Shown here in pieces: positions 24,713 to 32,929 of a DNA stretch of 64,000 bases (position 1 is its first letter; every line of letters begins with the position of its first letter). A program made the position numbers and the translations under genes. The DNA is taken from positions 2,849,992 through 2,913,991 of the forward strand of contig VZQC01005070.1 of assembly GCA_009823505.1 (NCBI GenBank), given 5' to 3'. A model generated the notes under the pieces. The model saw only the letters and a program-made list of their open reading frames with translations. It made no database searches and had not been told where the DNA came from. The stretch is from Rhizomys pruinosus (Eukaryota; Chordata; Mammalia; Rodentia; Spalacidae).

Positions 24713-25033
24713 AATGTTTTAAATGTCATCAAAATCTTGATTTATAAGAACTTTCAAATTGGTGCTAGATGCCAATTACCTTTATATAAATTAAGGGGAT
24801 TAGTCGTGGATGAAGAATGTGTTATTAAGTCTCATTCTACATGTTTGTTTTGATCCTCCAGTCTGAGAGATAGAAGAAATGTTTTTACTTATTTTTCTTG
24901 TCATGATAATCAATTGATACAGTGTGTTACTCATTTATACTGTGCTGCTGTTCACTACTATTTTATCTTCTATCTTTCTTGAATACCATGTATGTGGGAA
25001 CATACAGTGTGATATAAATATTTCTATCTATAG

Positions 25034-25237
25034 GGGCTGGAGAGATGGCCTAGCGGTTGGGAGTGCTGACTGCTCTTGCAGAGGACCCGTTCGATCCCCA
25101 GCACCCACATGTTGGCTGAGAGCCATCTTTAAACTCCAGTTTCCATGGGAATCGAACCCTCTTCTTACCTCTGGCATTGCATGACACGGTGCACAAACCC
25201 ATATGCAGAACAGTACATTCATACACATAATAAAAAA
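25034..25237 (+). mobile_element. B2 SINE, plus strand (second copy)
   Basis: Counterpart of 14549-14765. The B-box region has lost bases (GACCCGTTCGATCCC against GACCCAGGTTCGATCCC). Its A-rich tail is interrupted by B1 sequence that is absent from copy 1. Confidence 0.9.
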
Positions 25238-25341
25238 TTTTTAATAGCAACTTGGGGCAGAGACAGGCGATCTTGTGAGTTCAAGCCAGCCTGTCTACAG
25301 AGTGAGTTCCAGGACAGCTGGGGTACAGGGAGCCCTGTCTC
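25238..25341 (+). mobile_element. 5'-truncated B1 SINE present only in copy 2
   Basis: Begins inside the B1 body at TTTTTAATAGCAACTTGG and continues through GTGAGTTCAAGCCAGCCTG and GTGAGTTCCAGGACAGCTG to CCTGTCTCAAAAA. It sits within the A-rich tail of the preceding B2. Copy 1 has only a short AATAAATAAAATTTT tail at the matching place (about 14745-14765). The matched offset rises by about 150 bases across it. Confidence 0.85.
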
Positions 25342-25397
25342 AAAAAAAAAAAAAATAAATAAATAAATAAATAAATAATAAATAATAAATAAAATTT
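25342..25397. repeat. (A)n then (AAAT)n microsatellite
   Basis: A run followed by repeated AAAT units at the end of the copy-2-only B1, continuing into the original B2 tail. Confidence 0.92.
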
Positions 25398-25685
25398 TAA
25401 AAATTTTATATAAAGTGTATCAGGCAATACTACTTACTTGTAAATATTGCAACTACACAAAATACATGAATAAATTAATAAGAATTGAAACAACACAAGT
25501 ACTGAAAACACTAGGCCAAACTTACTGGGTCTTCTATAGCTTATACGAGGTTTTAAACAATTTTAAGACATTTTAAAGTTTTAGATTAGGTTACAAAAAC
25601 TCCAAATTCAAGAGGCAATACTATTATTCATTTTAATAGGGAGAAACAGAGTTTGAGAATAACACTTCTTCAAGATAGCATAGAC

Positions 25686-25805
25686 TTTTTTTTTTTTTTC
25701 CTGGAACTTGCTCTGTAGACAGGCTGGACTTGAACTCACAAGATCCACCTGCCTCTGCCTCCCAAGTGCTAGGATTAAAAGCGTGTGGCCACCCATGGTG
25801 GTTTC
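25686..25805 (-). mobile_element. B1 SINE, minus strand (second copy)
   Basis: Counterpart of 15063-15182, again with poly(T) joined directly to CCTGGAACTTGCTCTGTAG. Confidence 0.87.
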
Positions 25806-26432
25806 GAATTGGTTTTTAATCACCAAAACCACCTATTAAAAGTAACAATAAAATATTAGAGGCTTTGAAGACATTCCTTCAAAATGAGAATATTATATGT
25901 TTGCAAAGTATTTCTGCCTCTGGAGATGGGAGATTAACACATCTGAGCATAATCTGAAGGGTATTCTGAAGCTCTTATAACCAAGCACTTTATGTGACTG
26001 CTGTTCATAATCTCAGTGCATCACTGTTGCAGAGTTTGCTTTTCCATCTCAGATAAATTATGACATGTCTGTATTTTACCTCAGTACTTAATAAAGTGCC
26101 AGACAAGTTCTGGCAGGGAATGAATAGAAGGGGTTTTCATGTAAAAATAACCAAAGTATCAGTCAAAAATTTATCCATTCTTCAATGCACCAATGAATGG
26201 AGAAGGGGTTAGAAGATGCCATAGAAACTTTTCTAGAACTGAATGTGATCTGGTTTAGGTTCATAATAGCTAAAGCTGTTCTTCTACAATATTGTGCACT
26301 GAGCCTCTAGAAAATATGGTTTAAACACACTCAGGGACTACTACTAATTTTTCCTTCACTGCTTTCCAACATTCTTCCAGTTGCATTTGCTAATATTGTT
26401 CTCTAGAACAGTCCTGAGCCTGCATGCTTTCA
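25806..26432. other. Second copy of unique flank
   Basis: Almost identical to 15183-15810. No gene or additional repeat seen. Confidence 0.7.
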
Positions 26433-26606
26433 TCTAAAAGGCTGTTTTGTGGTGCCATAACAAAATGCACAAGGCTGGACATTTAATAAAGAAATTTCAA
26501 GAGCATAGTGTGGCTTTGGTCACAGCATCTCTAGAGCAAAAGCTCCTCTGATATGCTTGGCTTCATGACAAATGATAGTAGAGTTTAATTGGGGGAGTAC
26601 AATGGA
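26433..26606 (+). mobile_element. Left half of MaLR/RMER-like repeat (second copy)
   Basis: Counterpart of 15812-15976. Unlike copy 1 it continues through the GA tract into its right half. Confidence 0.45.
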
Positions 26607-26654
26607 TGAGAGAGAGAGAGAGAGAGAGGAGAGATAGAGAGAGAGAGAGAAGAG
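26607..26654. repeat. (GA)n microsatellite, irregular
   Basis: GA run with GGAGAGATAGAGA interruptions; counterpart of the tract at 15976-16028. Confidence 0.95.
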
Positions 26655-26765
26655 TGAGTTTTTACTAGGCATGCATGAATCCCAGCTCTAGGTGACTGTG
26701 ACATACTTCTCAGTACTTCTACAACCTTAGCCCCACCGCACCTAACAGCACACCTCCCACATGGG
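26655..26765 (+). mobile_element. Right half of the MaLR/RMER-like repeat
   Basis: GTGAGTTTTTACTAGGCATG, AGGTGACTGTGACATACTTC and CAGCACACCTCCCACATGGG resemble the distal part of the element whose start is at 26433 (and 15812). The end is approximate. This half occurs once in the window. Confidence 0.4.
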
Positions 26766-27680
26766 AACATCTTGCCAAATGGAAAACACCATTCTCTGCT
26801 TCTCTCTCTCCCCTGACCCTTCTCAACATGCACTCACTATTCGTGCTTTCAACAGTTGCCACAGTGGGAGGAAACTTTCTTTATATCAGTCTATTGGTAT
26901 TTGTCACCCAGAAGAGAAAGGATCCTATAAAGCATTGCTTTCCCTTGGTTTACAATTCAGTTCAGACAGAGAGTAGGACATAGAGATCCTGACCATAGGG
27001 GGTAAAAAAAAAAAAAGGGAAATGGAATATTTATGTTCTAAGTCAGCAGGTAAAGATCATTGAAGAAGGAAAAGTTCAGCTGATTATTAAAAGAACAAGA
27101 TTATACACATATGCAAAATGGTGAGTTTCTTCAAGACTCCCTCTTACCAAAAGAGAGAAACAAAAAGCTCACAAAAGAATCACTATAACAATTTAAAATT
27201 CATAAAATCTTGTAGCTGAGATTTCTACAAGGAAAAATTTAAAAGTCTATTTGATTATATGTTAAGTGACTATGTAATCTTTGAATGAATAACTAAATGA
27301 AGATAGAAATGGTGGTTAGTGAGGAAAATCCTTGTGAGCTGGCTTGAGGGTTTGCACAGGGAATGGACATAAAGCAATTCTGCATGTCTGTCCCCTAAGC
27401 GTTGAACTGGGCCTGGAACCTGTCCCTCTGATTGCAATGAACTGACTGTGTCAGCAATTCTACCTCCCTGGGAGTATTCTCATTCATCTTGACAGGTGCA
27501 ACTATTCGATTCTGGCCAAGTCAATCCGTATTCCAGAACCTGAGGGAAACAAGCCAGGCCCACAGTATTCTTACCAACGTCCACTAACCTATATGCTGAG
27601 GGATGTTTTGAAAGTACAGTGTTTAATGTTTAAGAAAAGTGTTACCTGCTTAACCACTATATGTACTTTTATAATTTGTT
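26766..27680. other. Unique non-coding stretch
   Basis: Only a short A run (about 27004-27015) was noted. No coding or RNA gene signal. Confidence 0.5.
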
Positions 27681-27819
27681 TTATGGTCTTTTTTGAGGCA
27701 GGGTCTCCCTTTAGTCCCAGCTGGCCTGGAGCTTACTCTGTAGACCAGGCTGGCCTTGAACTCACAGAGATCCATCTGCCTCTGCCTTCCAAGTGCTGGG
27801 ATTAAAGGCATGCACCACT
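27681..27819 (-). mobile_element. B1 SINE, minus strand
   Basis: TTTTTTGAGGCAGGGTCTCC, CTGGAGCTTACTCTGTAGAC, CCTTGAACTCACAGAGATCC and GGGATTAAAGGCATGCACCA. Complete from tail-proximal end to near the head. Confidence 0.92.
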
Positions 27820-28095
27820 TTTAAATAATCCATTTGCTTCTTTTGATAAAGAAGTTGTGAGCCTTTTTGGAGGATAATCCAATCACATCACTTGAGGACT
27901 GGTGCTACCATAAGTCTTATCTGACATATCCGGAGATAAAGACAGGGAATATAGTAAGAAAATGGTTGGTTGATAATTGTGTAACAGTTTGTGAAATGTG
28001 TAATTTTCATACTAAGGTATGATGAAAGTTCCAGATAAGTATATATAGTAGGCTAGGGTTCATTCTTTGTGTTAGGAGACAACTTATAAGAGACA

Positions 28096-28330
28096 ATCGA
28101 TGCTATGGAGAGATGTCTCAACCACTAAGAGCACTGGCTGTTCTTGCAGAAGACCTGAGTTTGAATCTCAGCACCCCAATTCCAGAGGATCTGATGTCCT
28201 CTTCTGGCCTCTGCAGGTTGGCACTACAGGGATGCACAGGCATAAGAACCATACACTAAATGAATAATGAATGAATGAATGAATGAATGAATGAATGAAC
28301 AAATAAATAAATAAATTCATTAATAGGAAA
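28096..28330 (+). mobile_element. B2-type SINE with 10-bp TSD and (TGAA)n tail
   Basis: Reads GCTATGGAGAGATGTCTCAA, CACTAAGAGCACTGGCTGTT, GACCTGAGTTTGAATCTCAG and CCTCTTCTGGCCTCTGCAGG, then a tail expanded to (TGAA)n and (TAAA)n (about 28257-28317). ATAAGAGACA flanks it at 28086-28095 and 28331-28340. It is diverged from the CCTAGCGGTTAAGAGC subfamily. Confidence 0.9.
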
Positions 28331-28695
28331 ATAAGAGACAGTGGATTATTTTTTAATCAAGTTATCATTCAAATATAGTGACATATATTGGACTTTGGTC
28401 TTCATAGAGGACCACATGACTCCTGAATGTATCATGAGCAGCATCCTGAGTATAAGAATCAGTTGGAAATCATACTCAGTTGTGACTCAGGATGCTTTTT
28501 TTTTTAGGAGTTTGACCTCTATTTATTAACATCAGGTTCTCTGCTCAATTGCTCCTCTGGGAATCAAGTTCTACAGGAACAAGCAATATTAGTCAATTCT
28601 TTAGTGCCTATCATGAGCCAAAACTTAGGATAAATAATTCATGTTTCAATAATGGTGATTACGATAAAGATGGTAGTATAAAGTAACAAAATAGA

Positions 28696-28863
28696 GCTCA
28701 GTGTGGGGGGGCACGCCTTTAATCCCAGCACTCAGGAGGCAGAGGCAGGAGGATCTCTGTAAGTTCAAGGCCAGCCTGATCTACATAGCAAGCTCCAGGC
28801 CAGCTGGGACTAAAGGGAGACCCTGTCTCAAAAAGTCTCAAAAAAAAAAAAAAAAAAAAAAAA
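28696..28863 (+). mobile_element. B1 SINE, plus strand, long poly(A)
   Basis: GCCTTTAATCCCAGCACTCA, GTTCAAGGCCAGCCTGATCT, GACCCTGTCTCAAAAAGTCT and a pure A run at about 28840-28863. The head is altered (GTGTGGGGGGGCACGCC). Confidence 0.94.
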
Positions 28864-29023
28864 GGAAAGAAACAGAAATAATAATGAAGAACCAGAGGAC
28901 ACAACAGAAATAACAGAAAAAGAGAAAGAAAAAGAAACTGAGAGAAGCCAGTTGACACCTGATCTATATTCCACGTACAGGAGCAGGAACTCACTGGTTT
29001 CTCCTGACTCTGAGGTGCATACA

Positions 29024-29110
29024 ACCTCCCATTTTACAGATAAGGACTAGTGGCAGAGAGAATAAGTTCCTGAGCTATGTTGGACAGCTGCTGGTCTGAG
29101 GCTCAGGATC
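29024..29110 (-). mobile_element. MIR SINE remnant, minus strand
   Basis: CTCCCATTTTACAGATAAGG followed by GGCAGAGAGAATAAGTTCC is the MIR core in reverse. MIR is an ancient mammalian SINE, so this marks old sequence between younger insertions. Confidence 0.6.
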
Positions 29111-29394
29111 ATTCTGTAACTGCAGCCCGACAGGAACGTTACAGTTTTCCACTGGTAAATTCTGATACTCAACTATTGCTGTATGTGCTTAAGCAAGGGT
29201 TTACAGAGGGTGCACAGCACAGTTACAGGAAGTACAAGAAATGCATGCCATGGCTGTGCCTTCAGTCATTGGCACGGGTAATCAGCCTTTAATATCCTGT
29301 TGTGCCGGGAGAATTCTCTTTCTGCTGAGCCTGAGGCTGGAAGCCTTTGAGATTGAGCTGCCTACCCCTGTCACCTCACCACATAGAATCTGAT

Positions 29395-29467
29395 AGACAG
29401 AGGAGGAAAAAAGATAGGGGGGAAGGAATGGGGGAAAGTAGAGGTAGAAGAGGGGAGAGGAGAGAAG
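29395..29467. repeat. Purine-rich low-complexity tract
   Basis: Almost only A and G on the plus strand, without a fixed unit. Confidence 0.85.
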
Positions 29468-29479
29468 CGCACACCAAGA

Positions 29480-30095
29480 TTCAAGGTGTAAATCTTGAAG
29501 ATTACCATAGCCAAAGTTTATGATCTTTTGAAATTTTTAGTGACATTAGGCATACAATTTGCTGTTTTCTCCTTCTCCTCTCTCTCATTGTCAACAGAAC
29601 AAATCTTGACTAATACATAAAGTCAATAAAGGACAAAAGGGTATTATTTCAGGTTTTCCAACTAAAAATTGTATAATTTTTAATCTAAAGGTTGAATGTC
29701 AGACATGAACAGTAAGATTTAACCCCCTAATTTCAGATTGACTTGCTATAGTACCTTCTATTTTTCTCTTTTGGAAAATCATGGACCTGGGTTTTGGTAG
29801 TACTCAAGGAAACATTACAGGCAAAATGATCTGAGTAACTTTTGTCACATGGTAAAATATAATTTGGGTTACAAATGATTATTTCTCATAGTTTAGAAGT
29901 CAAATGTGCCAAGGGAATCCTATTTTCATAATTTTTCTCCCTGTAGATAAAAGTTATCAACATGTCATTCCATTTGGCATCTCACTTTGATCACCTCCTG
30001 GCAAGTTTAACAAGAGGGGTGAAAAGAAACACTACATTTACATACTTTATACCATAAACTTCTCTGCAGATAGCATGTTTTTCAAAGTAATCTTG
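29480..30095. other. Unique non-coding stretch
   Basis: AT-rich sequence in which no repeat, RNA or coding feature was recognised. Confidence 0.5.
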
Positions 30096-30098
30096 CCA

Positions 30099-30246
30099 AC
30101 AAGGTGTGACAGCACAAACCTGTAGTCCTAGCATTCAAGAGGCAAAGATAGAAGGGTTGTGAGTTTGAGGCATCCTGTGCCACATTGTGAGTACAAGGCA
30201 CTGACTGACAGAAAGACACTGTGTCAACAAACAAACAAACAAAAAC
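30099..30246 (+). mobile_element. Old B1-related SINE with (CAAA)n tail
   Basis: AAGGTGTGACAGCACAAACC, TGTAGTCCTAGCATTCAAG, GGTTGTGAGTTTGAGGCATC and CACTGTGTCAACAAACAAAC. Strongly diverged B1 or proto-B1. Confidence 0.65.
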
Positions 30247-30253
30247 AAGCTAA

Positions 30254-30350
30254 AGGGACAGCTGTAGCTCTGTGTAGAGTATGTGAGTGAGTGTCCTTGC
30301 TTATCACAAGACCTGGGTTAGCTTGATCTCCAGCGGTCCAAAAACTAGCA
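30254..30350 (+). mobile_element. ID-like tRNA-derived SINE
   Basis: GGGACAGCTGTAGCTCTGTG, GTGTCCTTGCTTATCACAAG and ACCTGGGTTAGCTTGATCTC match the ID layout (A-box, GCTTGCCTAGC-like spacer, B-box), followed by an A-rich tail. Together with the preceding B1-like unit it may instead be one composite B4-type SINE. Confidence 0.5.
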
Positions 30351-30508
30351 AACCAACCAACAGTAACAATAACATAAGTCAGCTCAAAGCATGGCTTTGA
30401 ATGCGTATAGGGTTCAAGAAAGGCACCAGTCCATGGTGGCAGAAAATAGAGGAATCAAGGTGGAACTGACCTGAAAGCACAGACCTCCCACCCCAGCTCC
30501 ATACCCTA

Positions 30509-30735
30509 GACTGGAGAGTTGGCTCAGCACTTAAGAGCACTGTCTGCTTTTGCAGAAGACCCAGGTTCAGTTCCCAGCACCCACATGGCAGTTAACAACC
30601 GCCTGTCTGTAATGACAGTCACAGAGTATCCAGCACCCTCTTCTGCCCTCCCCTAGTGTTGTAGCCACATGCTTTACTTAAATATATGCAGGCAAAATAT
30701 TCATATACATAAATATATATTAATTAAAAAGATTC
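30509..30735 (+). mobile_element. B2/B3-type SINE, plus strand
   Basis: GACTGGAGAGTTGGCTCAGC, ACTTAAGAGCACTGTCTGC, GACCCAGGTTCAGTTCCCAG and CACCCTCTTCTGCCCTCCCC, with an ATATATTAATTAAAAA tail. A GACCTCCCA repeat lies nearby (30482 and 30740) but the left copy is not adjacent, so I do not call a target-site duplication. Confidence 0.88.
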
Positions 30736-31092
30736 AAATGACCTCCCAGTTGGCTAATTCTCATATTTCTGTAATGCCATATGCAGACAGCTGAGGGAGA
30801 GAACCATCAATTGTCTTACCCAGAGCTGGAACATGAATGGTTCAATATTGTCATGCCATGGTAGGATATGCCCACTGGTACAATAATGGTACTAGTATAA
30901 TGGTAAGCCAACTACTTTTTGATTGAGTCTGAGGCCTGACCACAGGACAGAATTCATGGCTCCTACTGTAAACCTAGTTAATCAAAAGTCCTTGGCTTTA
31001 ACAATTAATAATTTTCCATAAGACTATGGCTTGAGGAGTGATAGGACAGCTATTGTTTTCCTAAATGGATGTGTTGTAAAAGTTCCTTCTAA

Positions 31093-31322
31093 TTTTATTT
31101 AATTTTGTATGTGTATGAATGTACTGCCTGCATGTAGGTTTGTGCACCCATGTGCAATGCCGCAGAGGTCAGAAGAGGGTCTCGGATTCTCCTGGAACTG
31201 GAGTTCTCCTGGAATTGGAGTTACAGACAGATTTTAGCTGCCCTGTGGGTGCTGGGGATCGAACCCGGGTCCTCTGCAAGAGCAGTCAGTGCTCCTAACC
31301 GCTAGGCTATCTCTCCAGCCCC
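31093..31322 (-). mobile_element. B2 SINE (17-bp-duplication subfamily), minus strand, 15-bp TSD
   Basis: Reverse of a B2: TATGTGTATGAATGTACTG, CAGAGGTCAGAAGAGGGTCT, GGGGATCGAACCCGGGTCC (B-box) and AACCGCTAGGCTATCTCTCC (A-box). The body holds the tandem CCTGGAACTGGAGTTCT / CCTGGAATTGGAGTT. AAAAGTTCCTTCTAA flanks it at 31078-31092 and 31323-31337. Confidence 0.96.
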
Positions 31323-31349
31323 AAAAGTTCCTTCTAAATATTTATATTT

Positions 31350-31875
31350 ATACCCATAGCTTAGTGTCGACTCCACCCATGTCCAAAGAAGCTTCTCTGT
31401 AATGGGACGGCAGTGCATGCAGAGTCTCATAACTGGTCAAAGTATTGAGAATAAGAAGGTGTTCAGTTCTCAGGCCTAAATGGGACAGCTACATCAACCC
31501 CTCCAGGTTTCAGAGAACACTGCAGAACAAGGGGAGGAAAGAATATAGCAGCAGGAGGATGGGGAGGGTTGCTGTGAAATGCTGCCTTCCAGACATGTAC
31601 TGCAGCGCCCTCAAGAACTCACTGCAGCTACGATGACTGGCATAAGATGAAGACCAGGTCAGACAACATGCCAGCAGGCAGCACTAACTGGACTCGGTGC
31701 ATTCCAAGAAAAGAAAGAACATGGCATGAAGATGGTGGGGGGCATACTAGAGGGGGTTTGGCTCCAGGTGGAGTGGACGTTTTGAATAGGAGTGACTATG
31801 ATCAAGATACAATGTACGCATGCATTTCTGTAATGTCAAGCAACAAATCAAAGATATTCTAAAATTAAAAAAAGG
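31350..31875 (+). mobile_element. L1/Lx-type 3' UTR fragment, plus strand
   Basis: AGAAGCTTCTCTGTAATGG, GCAGAGTCTCATAACTGGTC, GTGAAATGCTGCCTTCCAGA and ACTCACTGCAGCTACGATGA follow the order of rodent Lx 3' UTR sequence as I recall it. It ends in an A-rich stretch near 31860. The open frames at 31445 and 31647 are chance frames in it. Confidence 0.55.
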
Positions 31876-32190
31876 AAAGAGAAATTTGAGTAATTTCAAC
31901 TGTAGAGGTAAGAACATAGGATCAGTCAGAAAAATTAAAAAAAAAAACTTGTTATGCTTATGCCAAGCACACAAAATTAATCTGATTACAGTTGTTCCCA
32001 GCCAAAATAAAGGTGGAAGATATGCACTACAAGCTACAAATAATTCCCTTTGGGTGTGAACCATGACATGTCAAAAGGTCCCAGCAAATTCAAAACTTTA
32101 AGCTGCAGAAGTATATTCAGAAATATTCTGATACTGTTTCTCAAATCTTCCCTTGAACATCAGTGATGTTCTACCCAGGGAAGTGACTAC
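31876..32190. other. Unique non-coding stretch
   Basis: Nothing recognised apart from short A runs. Confidence 0.5.
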
Positions 32191-32204
32191 AAAAAAGCTC
32201 TACA

Positions 32205-32458
32205 GGGCTGGAGAGATAGCCTAGCGGTTAAGAGCGCCGACCGCTCTTACAGAGGACGCCGGTTCGATCCCCAGCACCCACATGGCGGCTAAGAACCGTC
32301 TGAAACTCCAATTCCAGGAGAACTCCAGTTCCAGGGGAATCCGATACCCTCTTCTGACCTCCGCGGCGTTGCACGACACGGGTGAACAAACTTGCATGCA
32401 GACAGTACATTCATACACATACAGAAATAAATAAAATTAATAAAAAAAAAATTAAAAA
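32205..32458 (+). mobile_element. B2 SINE, 17-bp-duplication subfamily, 14-bp TSD, CpG-rich
   Basis: A-box GCCTAGCGGTTAAGAGC and B-box GGTTCGATCCC are intact, and several CpGs survive (GAGCGCCGACCGC, CTCCGCGGCGTTGCACGACA). AACTCCAATTCCAGGAGAA followed by a near copy, CTCCAGTTCCAGGGGAAT, marks the duplication subfamily. AAAAAAGCTCTACA flanks it at 32191-32204 and 32459-32472. It looks like one of the youngest insertions here. Confidence 0.97.
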
Positions 32459-32472
32459 AAAAAAGCTCTACA

Positions 32473-32881
32473 TAATATCTCCCAAAAGCCACAGGTGCAA
32501 GCTGATTTCTAGAGCCAGCCTCCAGAGACAAGCAGACATATTACAACGGATGTCATTAGACATACAGAAGGTAGCATAAAATGCCTAATTTATTCACAAA
32601 GTGACATTTTATTTAGTGCAAATAGGCAATTTGGGCACTTACCGGAGGCACTTTCAGTAATAAAGGGGTGTTACTAAAATAGGTTGGAACACCTGACATT
32701 GTTGTCTTTATAACACAAGTTGCTGTTCTTTGGCTGTGACAGAATTTAACATAAAATATAAGAGTGTTTGGTAACCTTCCTAAGGAACACATGCTGATTC
32801 TCAGCTCAGGGCTATATGACACTTCCCCTAGCCATTTACTTTAGAAGTTATTTTTTATATTTATATGCATGTACTTGAAAA
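32473..32881. other. Unique non-coding stretch
   Basis: No repeat or gene recognised. Confidence 0.5.
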
Positions 32882-32885
32882 TTAC

Positions 32886-32920
<35 letters not shown>

Positions 32921-32929
32921 ATATATATC
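32882..32929. repeat. (TA)n microsatellite
   Basis: TA dinucleotide run with a single GT interruption; produces a spurious Tyr/Ile-rich frame. Confidence 0.95.

Larger units (their letters stand above)
16030..26654. repeat. 10.6-kb direct repeat of 5880-16028, probably redundant assembly
   Basis: Same L1, same unique flank, same SINEs and another (GA)n tract, in the same order and orientation. Offset between copies is 10179 at CTTAGTCTTTCTCAAT (6012/16191), 10512 at CCTAGTGTCTG (11551/22063), 10483 at CTAGCGGTTGGG (14567/25050) and about 10623 at CATGACAAATGATAG (15941/26564). Thus the L1 part gains about 330 bases from small insertions, while the flank changes little except for one B1. A real tandem duplication is possible but I think less likely. 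Confidence 0.9.

Noticed and set aside
26766..26976. Coding exon near the end of the large repeat
   Set aside because: The frames on the two strands partly overlap, have no motif, and lie next to interspersed repeat sequence.
30482..30748. GACCTCCCA as a target-site duplication of the SINE at 30509
   Set aside because: The left copy is about 20 bases away from the element start.
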